Shown piece by piece: positions 9,445-18,286 of a DNA stretch of 64,000 bases (position 1 is its first letter; each line of letters opens with the position of its first letter). The position numbers were made by a program, and so were the translations under genes. The stretch is from Sulfitobacter donghicola DSW-25 = KCTC 12864 = JCM 14565 (GTDB lineage: Bacteria > Pseudomonadota > Alphaproteobacteria > Rhodobacterales > Rhodobacteraceae), in assembly GCF_000622405.1 (NCBI RefSeq), contig NZ_JASF01000001.1:24660-88659 (forward strand), read 5' to 3'. The notes below the pieces were generated by a model. It worked only from the letters and a program-made list of their open reading frames with translations, did not search any database and was not told where the DNA came from.

Positions 9445-9453
9445 TGTGGATAG
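9445..9453 (-). promoter_or_regulatory. DnaA-box-like 9-mer
   Basis: TGTGGATAG on the plus strand reads CTATCCACA on the minus strand, one mismatch from the DnaA consensus TTATCCACA. Its position between the iterons and repA supports host DnaA involvement at the origin. Confidence 0.5.
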
Positions 9454-9490
9454 CTTTAGGCTGGTGTTAATAAAACCACGAAGAAGATTC

Positions 9491-9523
9491 GCGCCGAACG
9501 GTCCGTACGTAACCGTTCGGCGC
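9491..9523 (+). promoter_or_regulatory. Strong hairpin in the repA leader
   Basis: GCGCCGAACGGT (9491-9502) and ACCGTTCGGCGC (9512-9523) form a perfect 12-bp GC-rich stem with a 9-nt loop, ending 23 nt before the repA ATG. It could be a protein-binding inverted repeat (autorepression by RepA dimers is common), a leader-RNA hairpin, or an antisense-RNA locus for copy control. There is no T-run. Confidence 0.55.
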
Positions 9524-9546
9524 AGATGCAGTGACAGGACAGGCAT

Positions 9547-10536
9547 ATGAACACCCCGGTTTTAGGACGTGGAGATGGCGCATTTTTTTTGTGCGATATC
9601 TTTAACGCTGCCCCGAAAGACGACATTGGCTCGATGGAGCATCCGATGTTTTCGCTCTCCACAAGGCCCGACCGCCGCATCCTCAGCTATACCCATAATG
9701 ACACAGACATCACGGTCACGCCTTCGGTGCGCGGACTGGCGACCGTGCACGACAAAGATATCCTGATTTACTGCATCAGCCAGTTGATGGCGGCCCAGAA
9801 CATTGGGCGTGACATCACTCGTACGATGACGCTCAAGGCGCATGATCTGTTGGTTGCCACCTGTCGCGAGACCTCCGGCGATGGATACAAGCGGTTACGT
9901 GATGCTTTCGAGCGGCTGGCAGGGACGCGCATCACCACCAACATGATGACCGGCGGGCAGGAAGTGACATCGGGTTTTGGCCTGATTGAAAACTGGCAGA
10001 TCGTGCGGCAGGGACGTGGCGGGCGAATGCTTTGGGTGTCTGTCACCTTGAGCGAGTGGCTCTACCGCGCTGTGCTGGACAAGGCGGTGCTGACACTGAA
10101 CCGCGCCTATTTCACACTGCGCAAACCACTGGAGCGGCGCATCTATGAGTTGGCGCGAAAGCATTGTGGGCGACAGGCAAGCTGGACTGTTTCGGTCGAC
10201 ACACTTTTGAAGAAGTCCGGATCGGCCTCACCGCGTAGGGTTTTTCGCAAAATGCTGCGGGATATGATCGTGGCGGATCTATTGCCCGATTATACGGTGG
10301 CTGAGGTGCCAGGGGATCTGATGCGGTTCGAGCGGCGCGGCACGGTTGTGGAGCCGCGCCAGATGCCAGTGCCCAGTGCCGCTGCGCTGGAGCGTGCACG
10401 TAGCCTTGCGCCAGGAATGGATGTTTATGGCTTACAAGCCGATTGGCAAGCGGCATGGGCGGCACGGGGCCAGCGAGCTCTGCGCAATCCCGACGCCGCT
10501 TTCATCGGTTGGGTGACAAAACAGGTGCGCGGGTGA
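9547..10536 (+). CDS. repA: Plasmid replication initiator RepA (RPA family)
   Basis: A 329-residue protein with the length and sequence features of the alphaproteobacterial 'replication initiator protein A' family. Recognisable stretches include DKDILIYCISQLMAAQ (near 77), the LERRIYELARKHCG segment (near 197) and a C-terminal FIGWVTKQVRG. Paired winged-helix domains typical of Rep proteins fit the pattern, but I infer this from family knowledge. It should bind the iterons upstream and open the AT-rich DNA. The ATG at 9547 follows the leader hairpin with a GACAGGACAGG-like SD. The candidate second parS begins 2 bp after its stop. It is transcribed away from parA. Confidence 0.92.
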   Translation: MNTPVLGRGDGAFFLCDIFNAAPKDDIGSMEHPMFSLSTRPDRRILSYTHNDTDITVTPSVRGLATVHDKDILIYCISQLMAAQNIGRDITRTMTLKAHDLLVATCRETSGDGYKRLRDAFERLAGTRITTNMMTGGQEVTSGFGLIENWQIVRQGRGGRMLWVSVTLSEWLYRAVLDKAVLTLNRAYFTLRKPLERRIYELARKHCGRQASWTVSVDTLLKKSGSASPRRVFRKMLRDMIVADLLPDYTVAEVPGDLMRFERRGTVVEPRQMPVPSAAALERARSLAPGMDVYGLQADWQAAWAARGQRALRNPDAAFIGWVTKQVRG

Positions 10537-10537
10537 A

Positions 10538-10557
10538 AGCTTTCGCATACGAAAGGT
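10538..10557. promoter_or_regulatory. Second candidate parS palindrome, downstream of repA
   Basis: AGCTTTCGCATACGAAAGGT matches the 7689-7708 palindrome (ACCTTTCGCGTGCGAAAGGT) at 17 of 20 positions. The perfect arms here are CTTTCG/CGAAAG around CATA. It begins 2 bp after the repA stop, so the partition sites flank the replication module. Confidence 0.65.
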
Positions 10558-10706
10558 GCGTGGGCTGGGCCCATGAGTGTACACGCGGTGACACGCCGTA
10601 GCTTGGGATTGCTTGGCAAAGTTGAGAAATTAATTTAGGGCACCCCCATATTTAGCCTTAATCTTGAAAATTGGGGCACCACTATTTTAAAATAAGGCAG
10701 AATATT

Positions 10707-12545
10707 ATGTGTGGTATTGTTGGCGTTATCGGTAAACATCAGGCAGCTCCGATCCTTGTGGACGGGCTGCGGCGGTTGGAATACCGCGGCTATGACAGTG
10801 CAGGCATTGCAACGATAGGCGAGGAAGACGGCAGGCTTGACCGGCGCCGGTCTTTGGGCAAGCTGGTCAACCTTGCGGATCTTTTGGTACATGAGCCGCT
10901 GACGGGCACGTCTGGCATCGGGCACACCCGTTGGGCGACGCACGGTGCGGCGACCACTGTGAATGCCCACCCGCATGCCCGTGGCCGCGTGGCCGTGGTG
11001 CATAACGGTATCATCGAGAATTACCGCACCTTGCGTGAAGAGCTGGCACAGCACCAGATTGTCCCTGAAACCCAGACCGACACGGAAACCGTGGCGATGT
11101 TGTGCAACTGGTTTCTGGATCAGGGGCACAGCGCCGAAGAGTCCGCCAAGGCGACCATTGCAAAGTTGGAAGGCGCCTATGCGCTGGCGTTCTTGTTTCA
11201 AGGCGAGGGGGATCTGATGATCGCGGCCCGCAAGGGTTCCCCGCTGGCGGTGGGTTGGGGCGAGGGCGAGATGTTCATCGGCTCTGATGCGCTGGCGCTC
11301 GCGACGATGACATCGGATGTGACCTATCTTGAAGAAGGCGATGTCGCCGTGCTGACCCGAGCGGGGGCTACCTTTTATGAGGAAGGCGGCGCAGTCGTAG
11401 AGCGCGCGCGCAAAACGGTAGAGATCGACGTCCATAGTATCGACAAGGGTGGCTACAAACACTTCATGGCCAAAGAAATCGCCGAGCAGCCGCGTGTACT
11501 GGCCGCGGCGGCAGATTTCTATCTTGGGGGTCGCGAGGCGGCAGACAGAGCCGGGCGCGGACTGTTGGACAGCATCGATTTCTCGGAGGTGGACCGTTTG
11601 GTGATGGTCGCTTGTGGCACTGCTGCTCTGGCCTGTCACACGGCGAAATACTGGTTTGAGCAGATTGCTAAGCTGCCTGTCGAGGTCGATATTGCCTCTG
11701 AATACCGCTACCGTGAGCCGCCGTTGTCTGACCGGGCTGTGGCGTTGTTCGTGAGCCAGTCCGGCGAGACCGCCGACACATTGGCCGCTCTGCGCTATTG
11801 CGCGGGCAAGGCGCGCAGCATTGTGTCTGTAGTCAATGTGGCCACGTCGTCGATTGCGCGCGAAAGTGATGTGGCGCTGCCCATTCTGGCAGGCACTGAA
11901 ATTGGTGTGGCTTCTACAAAGGCATTCACCTGCCAACTGACGGTGCTGGCGGCAATGGCGATCAAGGCGGCGCGCCAGCGGGGGCATATTGATGCGGCCG
12001 ATGAGGTTGAACTCCAAGAGCAACTGATGGCGACGCCGCGTATGGTGGGGCAGGCGCTACACTGTGACACCGCAGTGAGGGAGGTTGCAGGGCAACTTGG
12101 TCACGTGGATGACGCTCTGTTCCTGGGGCGAGGTGCGATGTATCCGCTGGCCCTCGAAGGGGCGTTGAAGCTCAAGGAAATTTCGTACATCCACGCTGAG
12201 GGCTACGCCAGCGGCGAGCTCAAGCATGGGCCGATTGCGCTTGTGGATGATCAACTGCCGGTGATTGTATTAGCACCAAGTGACGCGATGTTCGATAAGT
12301 CTATTTCCAACATGCAAGAAGTCATGGCGCGGGGCGGCAAGATCGTTATGATCAGTGATGCCGCAGGATTGGCCGAGGGAGGCGAAGGCGTCTGGCACAC
12401 CGTCGGGATGCCGGACATCGAGGGACCATTTGCTCCTATTGTCTATGCGGTGCCTGTTCAATTATTGGCGTATTACACCGCTGTTGAGAAAGGGACTGAT
12501 GTCGATCAGCCCCGTAACCTCGCAAAATCGGTGACGGTAGAGTAA
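10707..12545 (+). CDS. glmS: Glutamine--fructose-6-phosphate aminotransferase (isomerizing)
   Basis: GlmS makes glucosamine-6-phosphate from fructose-6-phosphate and glutamine, the first step to UDP-GlcNAc. ATG at 10707 gives MCGIVGVIG, placing the catalytic N-terminal Cys at residue 2 as the family requires; a longer in-frame start would bury it. The 612-residue length is normal. It has the amidotransferase motif LEYRGYDSAGIA, two SIS sugar-isomerase domains (CGTAALACHTAKYW; FLGRGAMYPLALEGALKLKE) and the C-terminal PRNLAKSVTVE. It is followed 50 bp later by glmM on the same strand. A chromosomal copy is expected, so this one probably boosts amino-sugar supply for the plasmid-encoded glycan. 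Confidence 0.97.
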   Translation: MCGIVGVIGKHQAAPILVDGLRRLEYRGYDSAGIATIGEEDGRLDRRRSLGKLVNLADLLVHEPLTGTSGIGHTRWATHGAATTVNAHPHARGRVAVVHNGIIENYRTLREELAQHQIVPETQTDTETVAMLCNWFLDQGHSAEESAKATIAKLEGAYALAFLFQGEGDLMIAARKGSPLAVGWGEGEMFIGSDALALATMTSDVTYLEEGDVAVLTRAGATFYEEGGAVVERARKTVEIDVHSIDKGGYKHFMAKEIAEQPRVLAAAADFYLGGREAADRAGRGLLDSIDFSEVDRLVMVACGTAALACHTAKYWFEQIAKLPVEVDIASEYRYREPPLSDRAVALFVSQSGETADTLAALRYCAGKARSIVSVVNVATSSIARESDVALPILAGTEIGVASTKAFTCQLTVLAAMAIKAARQRGHIDAADEVELQEQLMATPRMVGQALHCDTAVREVAGQLGHVDDALFLGRGAMYPLALEGALKLKEISYIHAEGYASGELKHGPIALVDDQLPVIVLAPSDAMFDKSISNMQEVMARGGKIVMISDAAGLAEGGEGVWHTVGMPDIEGPFAPIVYAVPVQLLAYYTAVEKGTDVDQPRNLAKSVTVE

Positions 12546-12595
12546 ATTAGTTAGAATAAATTTTAGTACAAGCATCCTGCTTGAGGGGAACAATC

Positions 12596-13933
12596 ATGAG
12601 CAAAAGTTATTTCGGGACGGATGGTATCAGGGGCCGTGCGGGTCATCACCCAATGACGGCGGAATTTGCCGTGCGTCTGGCGATGGCTGTCGGGCAGTAT
12701 TTTCGCCGCGGTGAGGGCCGCCACCGTGTTGTCATCGGGAAGGATACGCGGCGCTCTGGCTATATGTTGGAAAATGCGCTGACCGGGGGCTTTACGGCGG
12801 CGGGAATGGATGTTTTTGCGCTGGGTCCGATTGCAACGCCGGCGGTGGGGCGGTTGACCCATTCGATGCGGGCGGATTTAGGGGTGATGATCTCGGCCAG
12901 CCACAATCCGGCCCATGACAACGGCATCAAGTTTTTCGGGCCTGACGGCTATAAGCTGTCGGACGAGGCTGAGCATGCGATCGAGGCTATTCTGGACGGG
13001 GACACGTTGGGGCAACCGGTTGATGTGATCGGTCGGGTGACGCGGCTGAACGATAGCGCCGGCCGCTATGTTGAATACGCCAAGACAACGCTGCCGGACC
13101 GTGTGCGTCTGGACGGGATGAAGATCGTGATCGATTGCGCCAATGGGGCGGCTTATAAAACCGCGCCTGAAACCCTGTGGGAACTGGGTGCACAAATTAT
13201 CCCGCTGGGGGTCAGCCCCAACGGATATAACATCAATGACGGCTGCGGCTCGACCCATCCTGAAATGGCAGGGCAGGCGGTGCGTGATCACGGCGCGGAC
13301 ATCGGCATCTGTCTGGACGGGGATGCGGACCGCATCATCATATTAGACGAGACGGGCACAGTGGCTGACGGAGATCAGATCATGGCCCTGTTGGCGACCC
13401 ATTGGGCCCGCGCGGGACGTTTGAACCATAACACGCTTGTGGCGACGGTGATGTCGAATCTGGGGCTCGAGCGGTATTTGCGGGGGCAGGGCATTACGTT
13501 GCGGCGTACGGGTGTGGGCGACCGCTATGTTGTGGAAGAAATGCGCGTAGGGGGTTTTAATATGGGCGGTGAGCAGTCGGGCCATATCGTGATGACTGAC
13601 TATGCCACGACCGGTGACGGTCTGGTGGCGGGCCTGCAATTTCTTGCGGCACTCAAGGAAAGCGGGAAACCTGCCAGCGCGCTTACGCGGAGCTTTGAAC
13701 CGGTGCCGCAGCTGTTGGAAAACGTAAAGTTCTCTCCCCAAATTGCGCCGCTTGAGCTGCCTGTCATTCAGGATGCCATTGCCCAGGGAGAGGTGCGGTT
13801 GGCGCAGACAGGGCGCCTTTTGATCCGTAAATCTGGCACGGAGCCGTTGGTCCGCGTGATGGGTGAGAGCGAGGACGCAGCACTGTTGAAGGATGTTGTG
13901 ATGGGTATCGCAGAGAAAATCCGGGCACTATAA
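12596..13933 (+). CDS. glmM: Phosphoglucosamine mutase
   Basis: Converts glucosamine-6-P to glucosamine-1-P, the step after GlmS. The ATG at 12596 has GAGGGG upstream and gives 445 residues, the family norm. YFGTDGIRG sits at the N-terminus. The phosphoserine loop [18 protein letters not shown] is at ~100, the metal-binding DGDADR near 244, the sugar-binding GGEQSGH near 325, and the phosphate-binding [14 protein letters not shown] near the C-terminus. All key motifs are intact. It is probably co-transcribed with glmS. GlmU, needed to reach UDP-GlcNAc, is not in the window. Confidence 0.97.
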   Translation: MSKSYFGTDGIRGRAGHHPMTAEFAVRLAMAVGQYFRRGEGRHRVVIGKDTRRSGYMLENALTGGFTAAGMDVFALGPIATPAVGRLTHSMRADLGVMISASHNPAHDNGIKFFGPDGYKLSDEAEHAIEAILDGDTLGQPVDVIGRVTRLNDSAGRYVEYAKTTLPDRVRLDGMKIVIDCANGAAYKTAPETLWELGAQIIPLGVSPNGYNINDGCGSTHPEMAGQAVRDHGADIGICLDGDADRIIILDETGTVADGDQIMALLATHWARAGRLNHNTLVATVMSNLGLERYLRGQGITLRRTGVGDRYVVEEMRVGGFNMGGEQSGHIVMTDYATTGDGLVAGLQFLAALKESGKPASALTRSFEPVPQLLENVKFSPQIAPLELPVIQDAIAQGEVRLAQTGRLLIRKSGTEPLVRVMGESEDAALLKDVVMGIAEKIRAL

Positions 13934-13982
13934 TGGATCATATTAGATCTGTAATCTAGGGAATTCAGGCTCTGTATAGGGA

Positions 13983-14498
13983 TTACGGGGCTTCGATTAT
14001 CCGGCCTTCGGAACGGCCTGCGGCCTCGTAATGCAGCAGCGCGGGCCAGCGCGATTCAGCGACATCGGGATAGGCGAGGTAATAGGCCATCGTGTTGAAA
14101 TCTGGCCCGGGGTTGCGCCCTTCGTAGTTGCCTGCGCGCAGGTAATGCTCGTACGGGTCCATGCCTGACGCTCGAAGTTCGGGATCCTGTGCAAGATACC
14201 AGTCGGAGTCGAAATACACGCTCGCGTCCAGCATCTCTTTCATCTGTTGCAGATCCGGCAATCCTTCGCCGTGGCCTGTAAACCAGACGATTTGGCGCAT
14301 CCGCGCAAGGGCCAACTCTACCGCATGGCGATGTTTGAGTGCTATTACCACTTCATCGGTCTCCATCTGTGCCCGCAAGCTTTCCAGCTCTTGGGACAGG
14401 GCGATGTTCTCGGCGCGCAAGACGGCCTCGATCTGTTCGTGGGTTTGTGCGGCGCTGGCAGCGGATTGCGAAGCTAGCAGATCGTCTGTGTCGTTCAT
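13983..14498 (-). CDS. Small protein with coiled coil and FDxxWY module
   Basis: A 171-residue protein with AGGAG before the ATG. Residues ~15-65 are predicted coiled coil (EQIEAVLRAENIALSQELES). Residues ~90-168 are a tandem module, first FDSDWYLAQDPELRASGMDP then HYLRAGNYEGRNPG, then a second shorter half with FNTMAYYLAYPDV and LLHYEAAGRSEGR. The same module ends the coiled-coil protein at 37713-39422 and occurs twice in the glycosyltransferase at 34925-37702. No signal peptide or enzyme motif is visible. I do not recognise a function; it may be a docking element for glycan-assembly proteins. It converges on glmM and diverges from ugd. Confidence 0.7.
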   Translation of the reverse strand: MNDTDDLLASQSAASAAQTHEQIEAVLRAENIALSQELESLRAQMETDEVVIALKHRHAVELALARMRQIVWFTGHGEGLPDLQQMKEMLDASVYFDSDWYLAQDPELRASGMDPYEHYLRAGNYEGRNPGPDFNTMAYYLAYPDVAESRWPALLHYEAAGRSEGRIIEAP

Positions 14499-14639
14499 GG
14501 CGGTCTCCTGACAGTGTATTCCGGTTTCATCTATCAGCGGTAGGTGTCCACTACAAATGGCTGGGCAGTGTTGCGCTAATAGACCTATCTGGGACGTTGG
14601 TGTATGGCTGACGAGGTGAATTAGAGTAAAGGTTTCCCA

Positions 14640-15818
14640 ATGTCTTCCTCCCCCCTTATTGCTGTCGCAGGCATTGGTTATGTCGGTCTGTCAAACGCGG
14701 TGCTGCTGGCGCGTCATACGTCTGTGTGTGCGCTGGATGTTAATGCCGAACGAGTAGCTATGGTCAATGCCGGGCAGTGTCCGATTGTCGATATACAGAT
14801 GGAAGAGGTTTTGGCGGGAGGGCAGCTTGATTTACGCGCAACAACTGATCCCGAGAAGGCCTTCAGGCAGGCTGATTTCATCATTGTGGCCACGCCGACG
14901 GACTATGATCCGAAGACCAATTTTTTTGACACCTCCAGTGTCGAGAGTGTTGTGACGCAAGCCTTGGAGATGAACGCCACGGCGGCGATTGTAATCAAGT
15001 CGACTGTGCCCGTCGGCTTTACCAAAGCACTATCTGTGCGGTTGGGCACGGACCGCCTGATTTTCAGCCCCGAGTTTCTGCGCGAAGGCCGTGCGCTTTA
15101 TGACAACCTCAATCCGAGCCGCATCGTCGTGGGCGGGCAGGGGCCAACGGCCGAGGCATTTGCCCAACTGCTTCAACAAGGGGCCGATATTGATGATGTG
15201 CCGACACTGTTTACTGGCCCCACCGAGGCCGAAGCGATCAAGCTGTTTGCGAATGCGTTTCTGGCGATGCGGGTGGCCTATTTCAATGAGCTTGATAGCT
15301 ATGCGATGGCGCAAGGACTGGAGAGCCGCCAGATTATTGAAGGTGTGGGCCTCGATCCGCGCATCGGGGATCACTACAACAACCCCTCGTTTGGCTATGG
15401 CGGGTATTGCCTGCCCAAAGACAGCAAGCAGCTGTTGGCGAACTACTCTGACGTGCCCCAGAATATGATCCGCGCAATTGTAGACGCAAACCACACGCGC
15501 AAGGATTTCATTTCGGACCAGATCATTGCGGCGGCGCCAAAGACGGTGGGGATTTACCGGCTGGTGATGAAGGCGGGATCGGACAACTTCCGCCAAAGCT
15601 CGATCCAGGGGATTATGAAGCGGATCAAGGCCAAGGGCATCGAAGTGATCGTCTATGAGCCGGCGATGCAAGAGGCCCGGTTTTTCGGATCGGAAGTGGT
15701 GAATGATTTGGCCCGCTTCAAAGAGCAGGCGGATATGATTGTGGCCAACCGCCTGACGTCTGACCTGGATGATGTAACAGACCGCGTGTTCACCCGTGAT
15801 CTGTTCGGGTCTGATTAG
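14640..15818 (+). CDS. ugd: UDP-glucose 6-dehydrogenase (short Ugd type)
   Basis: Oxidises a nucleotide sugar to the uronate, most likely UDP-glucose to UDP-glucuronate with two NAD+. The N-terminal Rossmann motif is [14 protein letters not shown]. The [19 protein letters not shown] loop is characteristic of the short enterobacterial-type Ugd. [18 protein letters not shown] and the catalytic Cys motif [19 protein letters not shown] (Cys near residue 258) are all present. The length of 392 fits. AAAGG precedes the ATG. WecC at 58830 is a distant paralogue of different specificity. Confidence 0.93.
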   Translation: MSSSPLIAVAGIGYVGLSNAVLLARHTSVCALDVNAERVAMVNAGQCPIVDIQMEEVLAGGQLDLRATTDPEKAFRQADFIIVATPTDYDPKTNFFDTSSVESVVTQALEMNATAAIVIKSTVPVGFTKALSVRLGTDRLIFSPEFLREGRALYDNLNPSRIVVGGQGPTAEAFAQLLQQGADIDDVPTLFTGPTEAEAIKLFANAFLAMRVAYFNELDSYAMAQGLESRQIIEGVGLDPRIGDHYNNPSFGYGGYCLPKDSKQLLANYSDVPQNMIRAIVDANHTRKDFISDQIIAAAPKTVGIYRLVMKAGSDNFRQSSIQGIMKRIKAKGIEVIVYEPAMQEARFFGSEVVNDLARFKEQADMIVANRLTSDLDDVTDRVFTRDLFGSD

Positions 15819-15839
15819 GGGTGCATAACGCCCATAGAT

Positions 15840-17342
15840 TTATATATTTAACAGGTCAGCCAAGAGGGCGTTGTGGATCGTGATGCCGTCTTGAGGGTGG
15901 CTTACTTTACCCTCACGCGCGATTTGTGCGGCGATATCACATGCGTTTGTATGTGCGGCCGCATCAGCTAGATGAGCAAGCGGAGAATGAGCTTTCCCTT
16001 GCGTGTTTGAGGACGGGCGGATCGTGCCAGAATAGATTTTCCCTGACATAGGGGCCAGTTGTGGCCTGTCTAGCAGATGCATCAGGCAGGCCTCTGATGG
16101 CATTTTTGAACTATTATCATACGGCTGCGTCATCAATTCGGGCGTTGCTGCGTTCATAATGTCAAAAAGAAGCTGGTTGCGCTCCAGTTCCTGTGCCGTC
16201 TTGAACCGTGTTGCTGCGTATAGATGCCGTGAGGCAAGGGGCATGATGCGGATCGAGTAATTGCCAAGCAGTCCAGAATGGAGTCGGTCGCGGAACTCAC
16301 GGTAGTGTAGCATCATCGGAGGCACCTTGTTTCCTGCGATTTTGATGCTCTGGTAAATGCTCTGTAGTACGGTATCGAAATTTGCATCCGACAAGGGGCC
16401 ACGGACGGATTGCAGGTGCGCGCGTATGTTGGTGTGAGCGTAGAAAGGTCTATGACCCTCACCACCGCCTCCCATCACATGGACTAATTTCGGGTGTGCT
16501 GTTTGTGGCGGCATATACAGAGGGCTATACGCCCCGAGGCAGGTAAGCCGCCACAAGCTGAACATATCATGGCTGTCCATTGAAACGGTATCTGTTTCCA
16601 GCTTTTTGTTCAGTGCAAAGTCGAATTCTCCACTCAGTGTCTTGGCAACGGCGTAATCATCTTTGTGTCGGCCATAAGCACCACAGTTGAATGTCATTTG
16701 GGCGGGTGCACCAAAAACTCTGGAAGCGGCGAGGAAAAGTGAAAGGTTCACCCGCGAGTCGACGCCCCCGGTGATGTCGACTTTCAAAGGGGTTTGCATC
16801 AGGGTGCCAGCGCGGCCCAACCAGATGTTCAGGAAATTCTCCATCGCGGTTTCATAGTCGGCAAACCGCTCAAGGTTGTCATGTACTTTTACAGAAAGCT
16901 GCCCTGCCTCGATACTGATTAGGGAGTGTGACGGCAGCAGACTGATTTCGGCAACGGCAGTGTCAAAAGACCAGAGTTGTTGCCAAAACGCACCTTTCAA
17001 ATTCCATGTTGCAAAGTGTTCAGGTCTGACTGCTATGCTCCAGCCACGCTCTTTTACCTTGTCCACAAGCAGTGCAAAGGAATTTGAAAAAGCCCAACCC
17101 TCATCACTTTTGTAGGTAAACATCTTCATGTTACCTTTATAGTCCGCACCACCTACGAAACGCGGTCCTGTTTTTTTAAGCATAAAATAACGTCCGTCCT
17201 CGTGGAACGGCACGTCGCGGTGATATTGGTCTAATCCGCCATTCCCGATCACCAAATCGGTGTCGCAAAACGCATAGCCGCGGAAGAACCGAAGCGGCAG
17301 CGTGCTGTCGGAGGTAAAACAAAAAAAATCGCTTGGATGCAT
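15840..17342 (-). CDS. Asparagine-synthase-like PP-loop protein without glutaminase Cys
   Basis: 500 residues. The ATP-pyrophosphatase P-loop is recognisable as DITGGVDSRVNLSL (near 190), matching the SGGxDSR motif of asparagine-synthase-family proteins. The N-terminal ~170 residues look like the glutamine-amidotransferase fold but start MHPSDFF, so the N-terminal nucleophile Cys2 is missing. It could adenylate a carboxylate using ammonia or another amine, or be an amide-modifying enzyme for a sugar acid. Such genes appear in polysaccharide loci without a settled role. It lies 65 bp downstream of rmlA on the same strand, so probably shares its operon. Confidence 0.7.
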   Translation of the reverse strand: MHPSDFFCFTSDSTLPLRFFRGYAFCDTDLVIGNGGLDQYHRDVPFHEDGRYFMLKKTGPRFVGGADYKGNMKMFTYKSDEGWAFSNSFALLVDKVKERGWSIAVRPEHFATWNLKGAFWQQLWSFDTAVAEISLLPSHSLISIEAGQLSVKVHDNLERFADYETAMENFLNIWLGRAGTLMQTPLKVDITGGVDSRVNLSLFLAASRVFGAPAQMTFNCGAYGRHKDDYAVAKTLSGEFDFALNKKLETDTVSMDSHDMFSLWRLTCLGAYSPLYMPPQTAHPKLVHVMGGGGEGHRPFYAHTNIRAHLQSVRGPLSDANFDTVLQSIYQSIKIAGNKVPPMMLHYREFRDRLHSGLLGNYSIRIMPLASRHLYAATRFKTAQELERNQLLFDIMNAATPELMTQPYDNSSKMPSEACLMHLLDRPQLAPMSGKIYSGTIRPSSNTQGKAHSPLAHLADAAAHTNACDIAAQIAREGKVSHPQDGITIHNALLADLLNI

Positions 17343-17407
17343 CAGAGAGCTTTCAAAGGGTGCCTGTGCGAAAGGGTCGTATCATCGATGAAATGGTCGA
17401 CTGAATT

Positions 17408-18286
17408 TCAGTTTCTTTCGCCGATTAAGCCCTCAAGATACGTGCCATAATCATTCTTGGCATAGCGCTTTGCGCGGGCGTGCAACGCTTCGTCGCTGAT
17501 CCAGCCTTGGCCATAAGCGATCTCGTCGGGGCTGCCGGTTTGCAGACCTTGGCGGCGCTCGAGGGTGCGTACGAAATTGCCTGCATCCAGCAGTGAGCCG
17601 TGGGTGCCGGTATCAAGCCAGGCATAGCCGCGGCCCATCCGTTCGACCGACAGCAACCCCTCGTCCAGATACATCTCCAGCAGGGTGGTGATTTCCAGCT
17701 CGCCGCGCGGGGAGGGCTGTACCTGTGCCGCGCGCTCAGGTGCGTCACCATCGAGGAAATAGAGGCCTGTGACGGCGAAATTCGAGGGCGGGACTTCGGG
17801 CTTTTCAATGATCGAGATTGCGCGCCCTTCGTCATCAAAGTCGACCACGCCGTAGCGTTCAGGGTCTGCTACACGATAGCCAAACACGGTGCCGCCTGTC
17901 TGTTTGGCATCTGCCTGTGCAAGGATTTCTGGCAGGCCGTGACCAAAGAAAATATTGTCTCCCAACACCAGCGCAGAGGGCGCACCGGCAAGGAAATCTT
18001 TTGCCAGAATATAGGCTTGCGCAAGCCCGTCGGGACTTGGTTGTATGATATAGGTGAATTCCATGCCCCACTGGCTGCCGTTCCCCAGCAGGCGCTCGAA
18101 CTGGCTTTGATCCTCCGGGGTGGTGATGATGGCGACTTCGCTGATGCCGCCCAGCATCAGCACTGACAGGGGATAATAAATCATCGGTTTGTCATAGATC
18201 GGCAGCAGTTGTTTCGAGATGCCAAGGGTGATCGGATACAGCCGTGTGCCAGAGCCACCTGCGAGGATAATGCCTTTGCGCTTCAT
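17408..18286 (-). CDS. rmlA: Glucose-1-phosphate thymidylyltransferase
   Basis: First enzyme of dTDP-L-rhamnose synthesis: dTTP + glucose-1-P gives dTDP-glucose. A 292-residue protein with the nucleotidyltransferase signature GIILAGGSGTRLYPIT, SKQLLPIYDKPMIYYPL, and the metal-binding LGDNIFFGHGL; WLDTGTHGSLLDA is also typical. The ATG overlaps the rmlD stop by 4 bp (ATGA), showing translational coupling. It is the last rml gene in the order rmlC-B-D-A. Confidence 0.97.
   Translation of the reverse strand: MKRKGIILAGGSGTRLYPITLGISKQLLPIYDKPMIYYPLSVLMLGGISEVAIITTPEDQSQFERLLGNGSQWGMEFTYIIQPSPDGLAQAYILAKDFLAGAPSALVLGDNIFFGHGLPEILAQADAKQTGGTVFGYRVADPERYGVVDFDDEGRAISIIEKPEVPPSNFAVTGLYFLDGDAPERAAQVQPSPRGELEITTLLEMYLDEGLLSVERMGRGYAWLDTGTHGSLLDAGNFVRTLERRQGLQTGSPDEIAYGQGWISDEALHARAKRYAKNDYGTYLEGLIGERN

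Larger units (their letters stand above)
9103..9546. other. Origin of replication (oriV) between parA and repA
   Basis: No gene in these 444 bp. The parA-proximal half (about 9120-9310) is strongly AT-rich and carries two perfect palindromes. The repA-proximal half holds three 16-bp iterons with exact 22-bp periodicity (9356-9415), a DnaA-box-like 9-mer (9445-9453), a possible half iteron AAACCACG (9473-9480) and a strong hairpin just before repA (9491-9523). AT-rich DNA, iterons, a DnaA box and a flanking initiator gene are the standard parts of an iteron-controlled theta origin. Confidence 0.75.

Noticed and set aside
10635..12023. 462-codon open frame on the minus strand
   Set aside because: Lies fully antisense to glmS, whose protein motifs are complete; its own product is rich in His/Arg with no recognisable domain.
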